Assembly: GCF_014203835.1 (NCBI RefSeq)
Contig: NZ_JACHJW010000001.1
Location: 496,001-560,000 of the forward strand
DNA from: Micromonospora polyrhachis
GTDB taxonomy: Bacteria > Actinomycetota > Actinomycetes > Mycobacteriales > Micromonosporaceae
DNA length: 64,000 nucleotides
Reading direction: 5' to 3'
The translations under genes and the position numbers were made by a program. Positions 17,063 through 24,987 of the stretch are shown here, in pieces (position 1 is the stretch's first letter; each line of letters opens with the position of its first letter). The notes beneath the pieces were generated by a model. The model searched no databases. It was not told where the DNA came from and worked only from the letters and a program-made list of their open reading frames with translations.

Positions 17063-17935
17063 TCACTGCCAACCCGGCACGATGGCGTCGACGACGATGG
17101 TCGCCCGCCCCTCGTGCTTGGCGTAGTGCTCCGGGAACGCCGAGACCTGCACCGCCTGCGCCGCTTCGGTCAACCGCATCCACTGCCAGCCCGGTACCCG
17201 CATGAGGGCCTCGAGAAACCGTGCGGTCGCGTACGCCGGATCCATCAGCTTGCCCACCGGCCCCCAGCCGGTGCTGCTGCGCTGCTGGAACAGGCCGACC
17301 GAGTCGTGGTCCCAGCCGACACCCTGGTTCGAGTAGTTCATCGACTCCGGCAGTACGCCGCTGGCCAGGTTGAGCAGATTGCTCTCCTGCATCGCGGTGG
17401 CCACCGCGATGATCAGGGCACGGCGGGGCATCTGCATGTCGCGTCCGGTCCGGACGATCGCCTTGGCGTTGTTCATCTGTGCGTGGGTCAGGCCGGCGAC
17501 CGGATCCGGGTCGACCGGTGGGGCGGGCTGCTCCGTCGGTGGAGTCGTTTCGGCGGGTGGAGTGGACTGCTCCGGCGCCGGTTGCTCCTGGACGTCCGGG
17601 TCAGCGGTTTCGGTCGGAGCGGGTTCGCTCCGGGTGGCCCGGGAGGCTGCCTGGTCGGCCAGCGCCCGGTCAGCCAGGACGGCTACCCGGTCGATCTGGA
17701 CGGCGGGCTCGGCGGCACCGGTGGGCACCTCCGCGAACATGGCCAGGCTCAGGCAGGAGACGACGCTGGCGGCCACGGTCAGTCGGGCGGTGGCACCCCG
17801 TCGCCCGAGCAACTCTCCGATCCGGGACCGGACCTGCCGAACGCGATCCCGTGTCTCGGCTGAGGCGACATCATCCGTTCGGACAGGGGGGATAGGGGCG
17901 GCGTACTCGTCGTCAAAACCGTCGTCGTTACGCAT
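17063..17935 (-). CDS. Membrane-anchored lysozyme-like (SLT fold) protein
   Basis: A 290-residue protein with a cytoplasmic N-terminus (1-50), one hydrophobic anchor or signal (about 52-70), a long Pro/Glu/Thr linker (100-150) and a C-terminal lysozyme-like domain. In that domain AMQESN (E184) followed by SVGLFQQRSSTGWG has the spacing of soluble lytic transglycosylase-type enzymes. It may cleave peptidoglycan, or be a non-catalytic binding version. Similar secreted proteins are common in Micromonospora-type genomes. The gene faces a 409-bp non-coding stretch. Confidence 0.7.
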   Translation of the reverse strand: MRNDDGFDDEYAAPIPPVRTDDVASAETRDRVRQVRSRIGELLGRRGATARLTVAASVVSCLSLAMFAEVPTGAAEPAVQIDRVAVLADRALADQAASRATRSEPAPTETADPDVQEQPAPEQSTPPAETTPPTEQPAPPVDPDPVAGLTHAQMNNAKAIVRTGRDMQMPRRALIIAVATAMQESNLLNLASGVLPESMNYSNQGVGWDHDSVGLFQQRSSTGWGPVGKLMDPAYATARFLEALMRVPGWQWMRLTEAAQAVQVSAFPEHYAKHEGRATIVVDAIVPGWQ

Positions 17936-18344
17936 TCGACGAGGCTAAACAGCAGGAGCGCCAATTACATAGAGTCATTTAGTGGCCCTCGCCACAATTG
18001 CTGACTGATCAATCGGTCAGCAGGTCACAGGCGCAAAGCCCGGCACCCAACCCCCGCAAGCCTGACAAGTCGGCAATAGGGGATAGCGCGGATTATGCAG
18101 GCATTTACTTTCGAACTCGTCGGGATTTTGATCACCAAGCGTGACCTCATCCGTTCGACCCATACCACTTGCCCCGCTCGGCCGCACCCTCCGGCCGAGC
18201 GGCCCAACCTCGCGATGATCTTCACCCCCCGGGGACGACAGACGCTGCCGGTGGAATGCGGAAGGATGGTGGGTGCGTTTGCCACATCAAGGCGTGGTCC
18301 GTCCCGGCCCCGCCTCGGTGTACCCATTGAGGAGGTCCTGACCG
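17936..18344. other. Divergent intergenic region, AT-richer
   Basis: This 409-bp space between the lysozyme-like gene and the PAC2 gene has no convincing coding frame. It contains AT-rich patches at 17960-18000 and 18080-18130 that probably hold promoters for both sides, and an imperfect 20-bp palindrome at 18001-18020. The last 20 bases provide a GGAGG ribosome site for the PAC2 gene. Confidence 0.6.
18001..18020. promoter_or_regulatory. Imperfect palindrome, possible operator
   Basis: CTGACTGATCAATCGGTCAG matches its reverse complement at 16 of 20 positions. It sits 65 bases upstream of the lysozyme-like gene in AT-rich sequence. It has the size of a dimeric regulator site, but no cognate regulator gene is adjacent. 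Confidence 0.4.
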
Positions 18345-19265
18345 GTGCTCGATCCGCACGAGCTCTACCAGCTCACCGACGACCTGCCCGAGCTCGGACA
18401 GCCGGTGTTGATCCAGGCGCTGACCGGCTTCGTCGATGCCGGAAGCGCCACCCGGCTGGCCCGGGAGCACCTGCTCGCCACACTCGAAGGACGGACGATC
18501 GCGACCTTCGACGTCGACCAGCTACTCGACTACCGGTCCCGGCGTCCGATCATGACCTTCGTCGAGGACCACTGGGAACGGTACGACGAGCCCCGGCTGG
18601 AGCTGCATCTCCTGCACGACGACGCCGGGACGCCGTTCCTGCTGCTGGCCGGACCGGAACCAGACCTACAGTGGGAACGCTTCACCGCCGCGCTCATCGC
18701 CCTGGTGGACCGCCTCGACGTACGTGTCACCGCCGGACTGAACGCCATCCCGATGGCCGTTCCACACACCCGGCCGACCGGGGCCACCGCCCACGCCACC
18801 CGGCCCGAACTGATCACCGGTAACGAGCCGTGGCTGCACCACGTCCAAGTACCGGGCAGCGCCGGACACCTGCTGGAATACCGGCTCGGCGAACGGGGAC
18901 ACGACGCACTGGGCTTCGCCGTACACGTGCCGCACTACGTCGCGCAGAGCGAGTACCCGGCGGCGGCAGAGGTGCTACTCACCTCGATCTCCCGCAGTAC
19001 CGGCCTGCTCCTACCCACCGAGGAACTGCGCACCTCGGCGGAACGGGTCCGTAGCGACATCGACCGTCAAGTGGCCCAGACCGACGAGGCCACCGCCCTC
19101 GTCCGCGCCCTTGAGGAGCAGTACGACGCCTTCACCCGGGGTCGGGGCGAGCCGAACCTACTCGCCGGCCAGACCGGACCGCTGCCCACCGCGGACGAAC
19201 TCGGCGCCGAACTGGAGCGCTTCCTCGCCGAACAGGGCCGTCCCGGAGAACCACCGATCCGGTGA
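18345..19265 (+). CDS. PAC2 family protein
   Basis: A 306-residue protein of the PAC2 (proteasome assembly chaperone-like) family, widespread in actinobacteria. It opens with YQLTDDLPELGQPVLIQALTGFVDAGSA and carries the typical FDVDQLLDYRSRRP segment; a second region around GLNAIPMAVPHTRPTG is also conserved. The C-terminal 70 residues form a charged helix. The start is GTG 18345 with an upstream GAGGAGG. The biochemical role in bacteria is unknown; a link to proteasome or pupylation biology is suggested only by the family name. Confidence 0.85.
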   Translation: MLDPHELYQLTDDLPELGQPVLIQALTGFVDAGSATRLAREHLLATLEGRTIATFDVDQLLDYRSRRPIMTFVEDHWERYDEPRLELHLLHDDAGTPFLLLAGPEPDLQWERFTAALIALVDRLDVRVTAGLNAIPMAVPHTRPTGATAHATRPELITGNEPWLHHVQVPGSAGHLLEYRLGERGHDALGFAVHVPHYVAQSEYPAAAEVLLTSISRSTGLLLPTEELRTSAERVRSDIDRQVAQTDEATALVRALEEQYDAFTRGRGEPNLLAGQTGPLPTADELGAELERFLAEQGRPGEPPIR

Positions 19266-19324
19266 CGGGGGTGCTCGCAGCGGCAGGTCGGGCACAACCC
19301 GTTCCGGTACGGCAGGCTGTGCTC

Positions 19325-20176
19325 ATGCGCCTTGCCACCTGGAACGTCAACTCGGTGAAGGCCCGGCTGCCCCGGCTGCTGGACTGGCTCGCCGAGGTCC
19401 GACCCGACGTGCTCTGCCTGCAGGAGACGAAGTGCCCGGATGGCTCCTTCCCGGTCACCGAGGTGGGCGAACTGGGATATTCGGTTGCCAGCCACAGCGA
19501 CGGCCGATGGAACGGGGTCGCGATCCTGTCCCGGATCGGGCTCACCGACGTCGTGGTGGGTTTCCCGGGCGAACCGGGCTTTCCAGCTCCCGAGGCCCGA
19601 GCCATCACCGCCACCTGCGGCGGGCTGCGCGTCTGGTCGGTGTACGTGCCCAACGGCCGGTCCCTGGACTCCCCCCACTACGAGTACAAGCTCGCCTGGC
19701 TGGCGGCGCTGCGCGAGGCGGTCCGGGACGACCTACGGTCGGGAGCGCCGCTGGTGGTGTGCGGTGACTTCAACGTCGCCCCCACCGACGCCGACGTGTG
19801 GGACCCGACCCTGTTCATCGGTTCGACGCACGTCACCGACGCCGAACGGCGGGCACTGGCCGCGCTGCGGGAACTCGGGCTGCACGACGTGGTGCCAACC
19901 CCGATGAAGGGGCCGCATCCGTTTACCTACTGGGACTATCGGGCCGGGATGTTCCACCAGAACAAGGGGATGCGGATCGACCTGGTCTACGCCACCGACG
20001 CGTTCACCGCCGGAGTCCGCTCGGCGTACGTCGACCGGGAGGCACGCAAGGGCAAGGGACCCTCCGACCACGCCCCGATCGTGGTCGACAGCGACCTGCC
20101 CGATGCCAGCGACTCGTTCACGCACACGGACACTCCCCTGGACACCGACACTCCCCTGGACATCGATGACGACTGA
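19325..20176 (+). CDS. xth: Exodeoxyribonuclease III
   Basis: A 283-residue AP endonuclease/3'-5' exonuclease that acts in base excision repair. Motifs of the EEP family are all present: ATWNVNS (N7), LQETK (E34), VYVPNGR, CGDFNVAPTDADVW, MRIDLVYAT and the catalytic SDHAPIV. The family is typically about 260-280 residues. The C-terminus ends in a Thr/Asp-rich tail with a small DNA duplication (cactcccctgga repeated). ATG 19325 was selected because residue 1 of the family directly precedes the ATWN strand. It overlaps the Fic gene by 11 bases. Confidence 0.92.
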   Translation: MRLATWNVNSVKARLPRLLDWLAEVRPDVLCLQETKCPDGSFPVTEVGELGYSVASHSDGRWNGVAILSRIGLTDVVVGFPGEPGFPAPEARAITATCGGLRVWSVYVPNGRSLDSPHYEYKLAWLAALREAVRDDLRSGAPLVVCGDFNVAPTDADVWDPTLFIGSTHVTDAERRALAALRELGLHDVVPTPMKGPHPFTYWDYRAGMFHQNKGMRIDLVYATDAFTAGVRSAYVDREARKGKGPSDHAPIVVDSDLPDASDSFTHTDTPLDTDTPLDIDDD

Positions 20177-21614
20177 GGAGTCCTGGCAGTCCGTTTCGCC
20201 ATCCCGGCTCACCTGGCCCGAGGTCGATCCCGCGCGACATCCGTTCGACGCGACAGCCGCGTACGACGTGGTGCGTGCTGTCGCCGCGCCGGCGCCGGCC
20301 AGTCCAAGATGGGTCGATGCCCGGCTCGTCGGCGAGGATGAGGCGGAGCGGTGGCGTGCGGCGGTGAGCCACGCCCTCGTGGACCGGTACGGGCGCTGGG
20401 CCGGTGGCTGGTGTTGGTCGGTTGGCGAGGGGGACTACGACGGTGGGCCGGTCGACGGGTGGTGCTGTGCCGCCCATTCCATTACCACCGAGCAGGAGAC
20501 CCTTACTCTCATCGCCGACTCGCTGATCGAATGGCGGCACTGGTTGGAGAACCTGGCCGAGCGTTTCGATCGTCTCCGGCCCCTGCCGGATGCCCGGGAA
20601 TCGCCAGGTGACCTCGCCATCGCCTGGGAGGTCGCCGTCGCCCAACTCGTGAACATGACGGTGGATCGCACCCGCAGCGACAGCGGCTGGTACGGCCATT
20701 GCCGTCAGGTCCTCGCCTGGTTCCTCACCGCTGCCGGGGTTCCCGAGTCACGCCACCGCACGCTGATCGGCGACGCGATCGGCGGACGGTTTCGGAGTTG
20801 GGTGGAGCCGACCGTCGCAGAGGTCACCGAGGTAGCGGAGCGGCTGGCGCATCGGATCGTCGGGCTGCCGGCATCCGAGGACGCAGCCCAGTCGGCTCGT
20901 GGGACTGCCGGTTGGCCCGACACCTGGCCGCAGGGGTGGCCGCCGCGTGACAGAACAGTCCCGTCGGTCTCGGCTCGTCCACGCGACCGAACTCAGAACA
21001 GGCGACCTGACGATCTTGAAGCGTGGCAGGCGGCCAGGGCGCGAGTCGACTGGAGCACCGCCGCCAGGGACGTGCCCGGTCCCGCCCGTACGAGCCGGGA
21101 CGCGATCGTCGACCACGTCGCCCAGCGCCCGGAAGGCAGCCAGCAACTGTCTGCCGCGCTCGCCCAGGTACGTCGGGCCGCCGCCGAAGGCGGTCCGCTC
21201 ACCTTCGCGCAGCTTGCGCAGTGGCAGCGCACCGTACTCGGGGTGCCCGACGTAGGGTTCCGCGCCGGCCCTGCCTGGGCCAAAGGCGGGCGCGAGCGCT
21301 ACCACTGGCACCCGGATCTGTCCGCGCTGTTCGAGAAATGTCTGACCGAGGCGATCGACGACGACCTGCCGCTACCGTCCAGAGCGGCCCGGGTCTACCT
21401 CGACGTGGCGTTCTTCCATCCGTTTGACGACGGCAACGCCCGGTCGGCCATGCTGGCGCTCTACTACGTGCTCGCCCGAGAAGATGTGGTCCTCGACCGC
21501 GCCGCGCCACTACTCGTGACCGTCCGACAGGCACACGACAAGTTCGGCGCCGCTGGCCTCGCGAAGCTGATAGAACTGCTGATCGACGCTACGCGAGCAC
21601 GCATGCGATCCTGA
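20166..21614 (+). CDS. Fic domain protein (variant motif)
   Basis: A 482-residue protein. The C-terminal domain carries a Fic motif HPFDDGNARSAM at 418-429; H418 would be catalytic. Canonical Fic AMP-transferases read HxFx(D/E)GNGRxxR, so here Gly is Ala and the last Arg is Met. The N-terminal 250 residues contain WCWSVGEGDYDGG and many Trp and are not a domain I recognise. No obvious inhibitory helix gene lies upstream. It could modify a protein with AMP, phosphate or UMP, or be a diverged version. Its start overlaps xth, so co-expression is likely. Confidence 0.75.
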   Translation: MTTEESWQSVSPSRLTWPEVDPARHPFDATAAYDVVRAVAAPAPASPRWVDARLVGEDEAERWRAAVSHALVDRYGRWAGGWCWSVGEGDYDGGPVDGWCCAAHSITTEQETLTLIADSLIEWRHWLENLAERFDRLRPLPDARESPGDLAIAWEVAVAQLVNMTVDRTRSDSGWYGHCRQVLAWFLTAAGVPESRHRTLIGDAIGGRFRSWVEPTVAEVTEVAERLAHRIVGLPASEDAAQSARGTAGWPDTWPQGWPPRDRTVPSVSARPRDRTQNRRPDDLEAWQAARARVDWSTAARDVPGPARTSRDAIVDHVAQRPEGSQQLSAALAQVRRAAAEGGPLTFAQLAQWQRTVLGVPDVGFRAGPAWAKGGRERYHWHPDLSALFEKCLTEAIDDDLPLPSRAARVYLDVAFFHPFDDGNARSAMLALYYVLAREDVVLDRAAPLLVTVRQAHDKFGAAGLAKLIELLIDATRARMRS

Positions 21615-21699
21615 CCCGGTGGTGACCGAGCGGGAGTCACGCACTCGACCTCTCCGCCCGGTGCCATCTCGACGGGCCGACACTGCGAGAATCCGGCAA

Positions 21700-22218
21700 A
21701 TGTCGATACAGCTTCGACCGGTCGATCGGCCGGATGTCACGCGACTTGCCGTACTCCTGGATCAGCTCGGCTACCCCACCGATCCGGCCGCCGCCGACGA
21801 ACGCCTCGACTACTGGTTGGGCGATCCGGCGAGCTTCCTGCTCGGTGCCGCTGTCGAAGACGAACTGGTCGGCGTCGCAGCGCTACACGTCTGCCCGATC
21901 CTAGAGGTAACCGGCAGGTTCGGACGGTTGGTGGCCTTGGTGGTGGACGACCGTCATCGGGGCCGGGGCGTCGGGCGGGCACTGGTGGGCGCGGTCGAAC
22001 AGCGGGCCCGGGAGGCTGGCTGCCTCTTCATGGAGGTCACCAGCAGTCGTCGGCGAGACCGGGCCCACCGGTTCTACCGGGACCTGGGATACGCGGACAC
22101 CTGCGGCCAGAAGGCCCGGTTCACCAAACCGCTGGTAGCGGCGGCACCAAGTGCGGTCGACCGGGTCGATGGGGCCTCGCAGGGGCAGTCGGACAGCGGC
22201 GACAGCCGGGCCGGCTAG
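21700..22218 (+). CDS. GNAT family N-acetyltransferase
   Basis: A 172-residue acetyltransferase. The acetyl-CoA pyrophosphate loop is clear in VDDRHRGRGVGRALVGAVEQRA (Q/RxxGxG/A type), preceded by a beta-bulge strand LVALVV and followed by CLFMEVTSS and HRFYRDLGY. The acceptor is unknown. ATG 21700 was chosen because it precedes the first strand (IQLRPVDRPDV). The last 25 residues are low-complexity and may not be structured. Confidence 0.82.
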   Translation: MSIQLRPVDRPDVTRLAVLLDQLGYPTDPAAADERLDYWLGDPASFLLGAAVEDELVGVAALHVCPILEVTGRFGRLVALVVDDRHRGRGVGRALVGAVEQRAREAGCLFMEVTSSRRRDRAHRFYRDLGYADTCGQKARFTKPLVAAAPSAVDRVDGASQGQSDSGDSRAG

Positions 22219-22228
22219 GGTGGGAGAC

Positions 22229-22561
22229 ATGGCAGTCGTGAAGATCAACGCGATCGACGTCCCACCCGGTGCCGGCGAGGAACTGGAGCGCCGGTTCGCC
22301 GCCCGGCAGGGCGCGGTCGAGGGCCAACCCGGGTTCCTCGGGTTCGAGTTGCTGCGTCCGGTCGCCGGCGAGAGCCGCTACTTCATCTACACGAGGTGGG
22401 AGAGCGACGAGGCGTACCGGGCATGGGCGCAGGGGCCGGCCCGCGGAATGCACGGCGGTGACGGGCCGCACGGCGGTGGCGAGCGACCGAAGCCGGTCGC
22501 CACCGGCGCGAACCTGCTGGAGTTCGAGGTCGTCCCACTCCCCGACCCCGCCACGCGGTAG
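22229..22561 (+). CDS. mhuD: Heme-degrading monooxygenase, MhuD type
   Basis: A 110-residue ferredoxin-like (ABM fold) protein that closely follows mycobacterial MhuD. The three residues needed for heme binding and turnover fall at the same numbers, N7, W66 and H75. It starts MAVVKINAIDVPPGAG and ends GANLLEFEVV. It differs by a Gly/His-rich insertion after H75 (about 75-88). The enzyme opens the heme ring and releases iron for use. GGGAG lies just before ATG 22229. It appears to be a single-gene unit. Confidence 0.9.
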   Translation: MAVVKINAIDVPPGAGEELERRFAARQGAVEGQPGFLGFELLRPVAGESRYFIYTRWESDEAYRAWAQGPARGMHGGDGPHGGGERPKPVATGANLLEFEVVPLPDPATR

Positions 22562-22672
22562 TCCGTCGAACCACCCCCCGCCACGCCGTCAGCCCGCCCA
22601 GCACCGAGGCGGTGGCAGCCCGTACGGCCCACGCGGTGGCTCGGTGACTCGCCGAGCCGCCGAGCCGGCTGG

Positions 22673-23440
22673 TCACGTGTTACGGGAACCGATCAGCGAC
22701 GCGAACGCGATGACGTTGTCCTGGTAGCCGATGCTGCCACCGACCCACTGACCACCACAGGTGATCAACCGGAGGCCGGGGCGCTCGAAGTCGCCGTAGA
22801 CCCGCTCGACGGGCAGCCCCGACTTGTCGAACCGTTCCACCGAGTTGACCTCGAAGATCGCCACCGACCGGTCGGCCCGGGTCACCTCGACCCGGGCACC
22901 GGGCCGGAGCTTGCCGAGGTCGTGGAAGACCGACGGGCCGGTACGGGTGTCCGCGTGGCCGACGATGATCGCCGGACCGAACTGTCCCGGGGTGGGGCCG
23001 CGGTCGTACCAGCCGGTCTCGTTGTGCTGGTCCAGGGCGGGCACCGCGATGGTCCCGTCGGAGGCGAGCCCCACCTGGTGCACCGGGGCGGTGACCCCGA
23101 TCGACTTGATCACGAGCCGGACCGGCCGGCTCGGCTCCAGCACCGGAAACTCCTTGGGTGGTGGCCGGTTACCCGCCATCAGCCAGTTCAGCGGCGAATG
23201 CCCGGCCTGTCCTAGCCCGGCGCCCGTGGCGAACACCCCTGCCAGCACCAGCATGACCGCGAGCACGCCACGCCACCGATGCGGTGACGGTGGGCGGATA
23301 CCGCGTCTCGGCGTACGCGGTGGGGCGGTCCGTGTGGGTCGGCCCACGGGCACCGGCTGCTGCCGGCTGACCCACCGCGCGTGGGCGGCGGGCGTCAGAC
23401 GCTGCGGCGCCGGACGGTGTCCGGCCGACGGGCGGGCCAT
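22673..23440 (-). CDS. Class F sortase
   Basis: A 255-residue transpeptidase that attaches surface proteins. An Arg/Pro-rich cytoplasmic N-terminus (1-56) precedes one membrane span (about 57-77). The sortase domain follows, with catalytic H162 (IIVGHADT) and C228 (RLITCGG). Actinobacterial class F sortases have this size and topology. It lies 10 bases downstream of a gene for a secreted protein with a C-terminal span, which is its likely partner. Motif preference cannot be deduced. Confidence 0.88.
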   Translation of the reverse strand: MARPSAGHRPAPQRLTPAAHARWVSRQQPVPVGRPTRTAPPRTPRRGIRPPSPHRWRGVLAVMLVLAGVFATGAGLGQAGHSPLNWLMAGNRPPPKEFPVLEPSRPVRLVIKSIGVTAPVHQVGLASDGTIAVPALDQHNETGWYDRGPTPGQFGPAIIVGHADTRTGPSVFHDLGKLRPGARVEVTRADRSVAIFEVNSVERFDKSGLPVERVYGDFERPGLRLITCGGQWVGGSIGYQDNVIAFASLIGSRNT

Positions 23441-23450
23441 CGCCGTACGG

Positions 23451-23972
23451 TCAGCCGCCGGCCCGGCCGCGCACCGGTCGGGTACGGACGCTGCGGCGGC
23501 GCAGGGCGAACAGCCCGACCGCGACCCCGAGTACGGTGCTGCCGAGCCCCCCGGCGAGCAGCAGGTTACCGGCGTCCAGCCCGGCGGTACCCCCGAAGCC
23601 GGTGGCCGGGCCCCGCTTCGGATGGTCGGCGGCGACCACGATCAACTGGGTGCTGGCACTACGGCCGTCCGGGCAGCTCAGTCGCACCCGGTAGCCGTCG
23701 GCGGCGGTGTTACCGGGCACCCGGGCGGTGGCCTCCAGGAACCCGGCGTTCGGGTGCACGGTGATCGAACCGAACGCCGGTGACTCGACAGTCGCCGGCG
23801 CGTTGTTCTCCCGGCAGCTGGCCCGGATGTCCACGGTCCGACCGGCCTGCACCGTGCTCGGAATGAGATCGACGAAGACGTCGGCCGCCGCAGCGGGCGC
23901 GGCACCGAGCAGCACACTCGCGATCGCAGCCGCGACGGTGAGGAGTCCCGCCGTACGACGATGTCCGGACAT
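23451..23972 (-). CDS. Secreted protein with C-terminal membrane span, sortase F partner
   Basis: A 173-residue protein with a Sec signal peptide (1-29, ending APAAAA) and an immunoglobulin-like beta domain containing two cysteines. A C-terminal hydrophobic span follows (GGLGSTVLGVAVGLFAL) with an Arg-rich tail. This is the layout of sortase-anchored or membrane-retained surface proteins. No LPxTG motif is seen before the span; TGFGGTAGLDAGNLL stands there instead. The gene is immediately upstream of the class F sortase gene in the same operon. Function is unknown. Confidence 0.78.
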   Translation of the reverse strand: MSGHRRTAGLLTVAAAIASVLLGAAPAAAADVFVDLIPSTVQAGRTVDIRASCRENNAPATVESPAFGSITVHPNAGFLEATARVPGNTAADGYRVRLSCPDGRSASTQLIVVAADHPKRGPATGFGGTAGLDAGNLLLAGGLGSTVLGVAVGLFALRRRSVRTRPVRGRAGG

Positions 23973-24151
23973 CACGAGCCCCCTCCTGGCATTGCCGACC
24001 GGTGCCGGCTGCCGACGCTTTCGGCTTCGCCGGTCGTACCCGCTCCGGCCGAGTGCCGGGTGGCCGGTCCGGCCGACCGTCGGGTGGGCGGCCCAGCCGA
24101 GTGCCGGATCACAGGTGGCCTTCCTCGGCCGTCGCGTAGGCTCACGTTCCT

Positions 24152-24886
24152 GTGACCTCCAGCCACCAGGACCAGGACCTCGCCGTGCCATCCCGGCACG
24201 CCGCCCGGGTCCGCACCTTCCACCCGCGTCGGGGTCGGCTCAGCGGGCGGCATCACGACGCGCTCGAACGCATCTGGCCCGCCTACGGCCTTCTCGTCCC
24301 GGACGCGCCCACCGTGCCGGTAGATCTGGCTACCCTGTTCGGACGCCGAGCACCGGTGGTGCTGGAGATCGGCTCCGGGATGGGCGACGCCACCGCCGCG
24401 ATGGCATCCGCCGACCCTGGCCGAGACTATCTCGCGGTTGAGGTGCATACGCCCGGAATCGCCAACCTCCTCGCCCTCGTCGAGCGACTCGGCCTGACCA
24501 ACGTCCGGGTCGCCCAGGGAGACGCGGTCACCCTGGTCCAGCACATGCTCCCGGCGGACTGCCTGGACGCCGTACACGCGTTCTTTCCCGATCCGTGGCC
24601 GAAGGTGCGGCACCACAAGCGGCGGCTGATCCAGCCCGCGCACGTCGCGCTGCTGCGGTCCCGACTGGTCCCCGGCGGTAGGTTGCACTGCGCCACGGAC
24701 TGGGCGGAGTACGCCGAGGCGATGCGGGACACCCTCACCGGTGACCCGGAGTTGGTCGACGTCTTCGAGGGGTACGCCCCTCGACCGGAGCACCGGCCGA
24801 TGACCAAGTTCGAGCGGCGCGGGATCGCCGCCGGCCGGCGGATCTTCGACCTGATCTTCGAGCGTCGTCGGCCCACTCTCGGATAG
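24152..24886 (+). CDS. trmB: tRNA (guanine-N7-)-methyltransferase
   Basis: A 244-residue SAM-dependent methyltransferase that makes m7G46 in tRNA. Family features are VVLEIGSGMGDATAAMA (SAM-binding), LAVEVHTPGIANLL, the signature FFPDPWPKVRHHKRRL and the C-terminal TKFERRG. It starts with GTG 24152. A degenerate GCCGAGTGCCG-type repeat lies upstream at 24045-24110. It is divergent from the sortase pair. Confidence 0.92.
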   Translation: MTSSHQDQDLAVPSRHAARVRTFHPRRGRLSGRHHDALERIWPAYGLLVPDAPTVPVDLATLFGRRAPVVLEIGSGMGDATAAMASADPGRDYLAVEVHTPGIANLLALVERLGLTNVRVAQGDAVTLVQHMLPADCLDAVHAFFPDPWPKVRHHKRRLIQPAHVALLRSRLVPGGRLHCATDWAEYAEAMRDTLTGDPELVDVFEGYAPRPEHRPMTKFERRGIAAGRRIFDLIFERRRPTLG

Positions 24887-24928
24887 CTGTCGCCAGCCCT
24901 CCCGCGAACGGCTGTCGCCAGCCCTCCC
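24886..24928 (+). repeat. 18-bp direct repeat after trmB
   Basis: GCTGTCGCCAGCCCTCCC occurs at 24886-24903 and again at 24911-24928. It starts at the last base of the trmB stop codon. A short tandem duplication is the simplest reading. Confidence 0.85.
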
Positions 24929-24987
24929 TCGGCAGATCTTGATTCGGGCTGGCGCTGACGCGATCATCCAGGCACCATGGACCAGCC

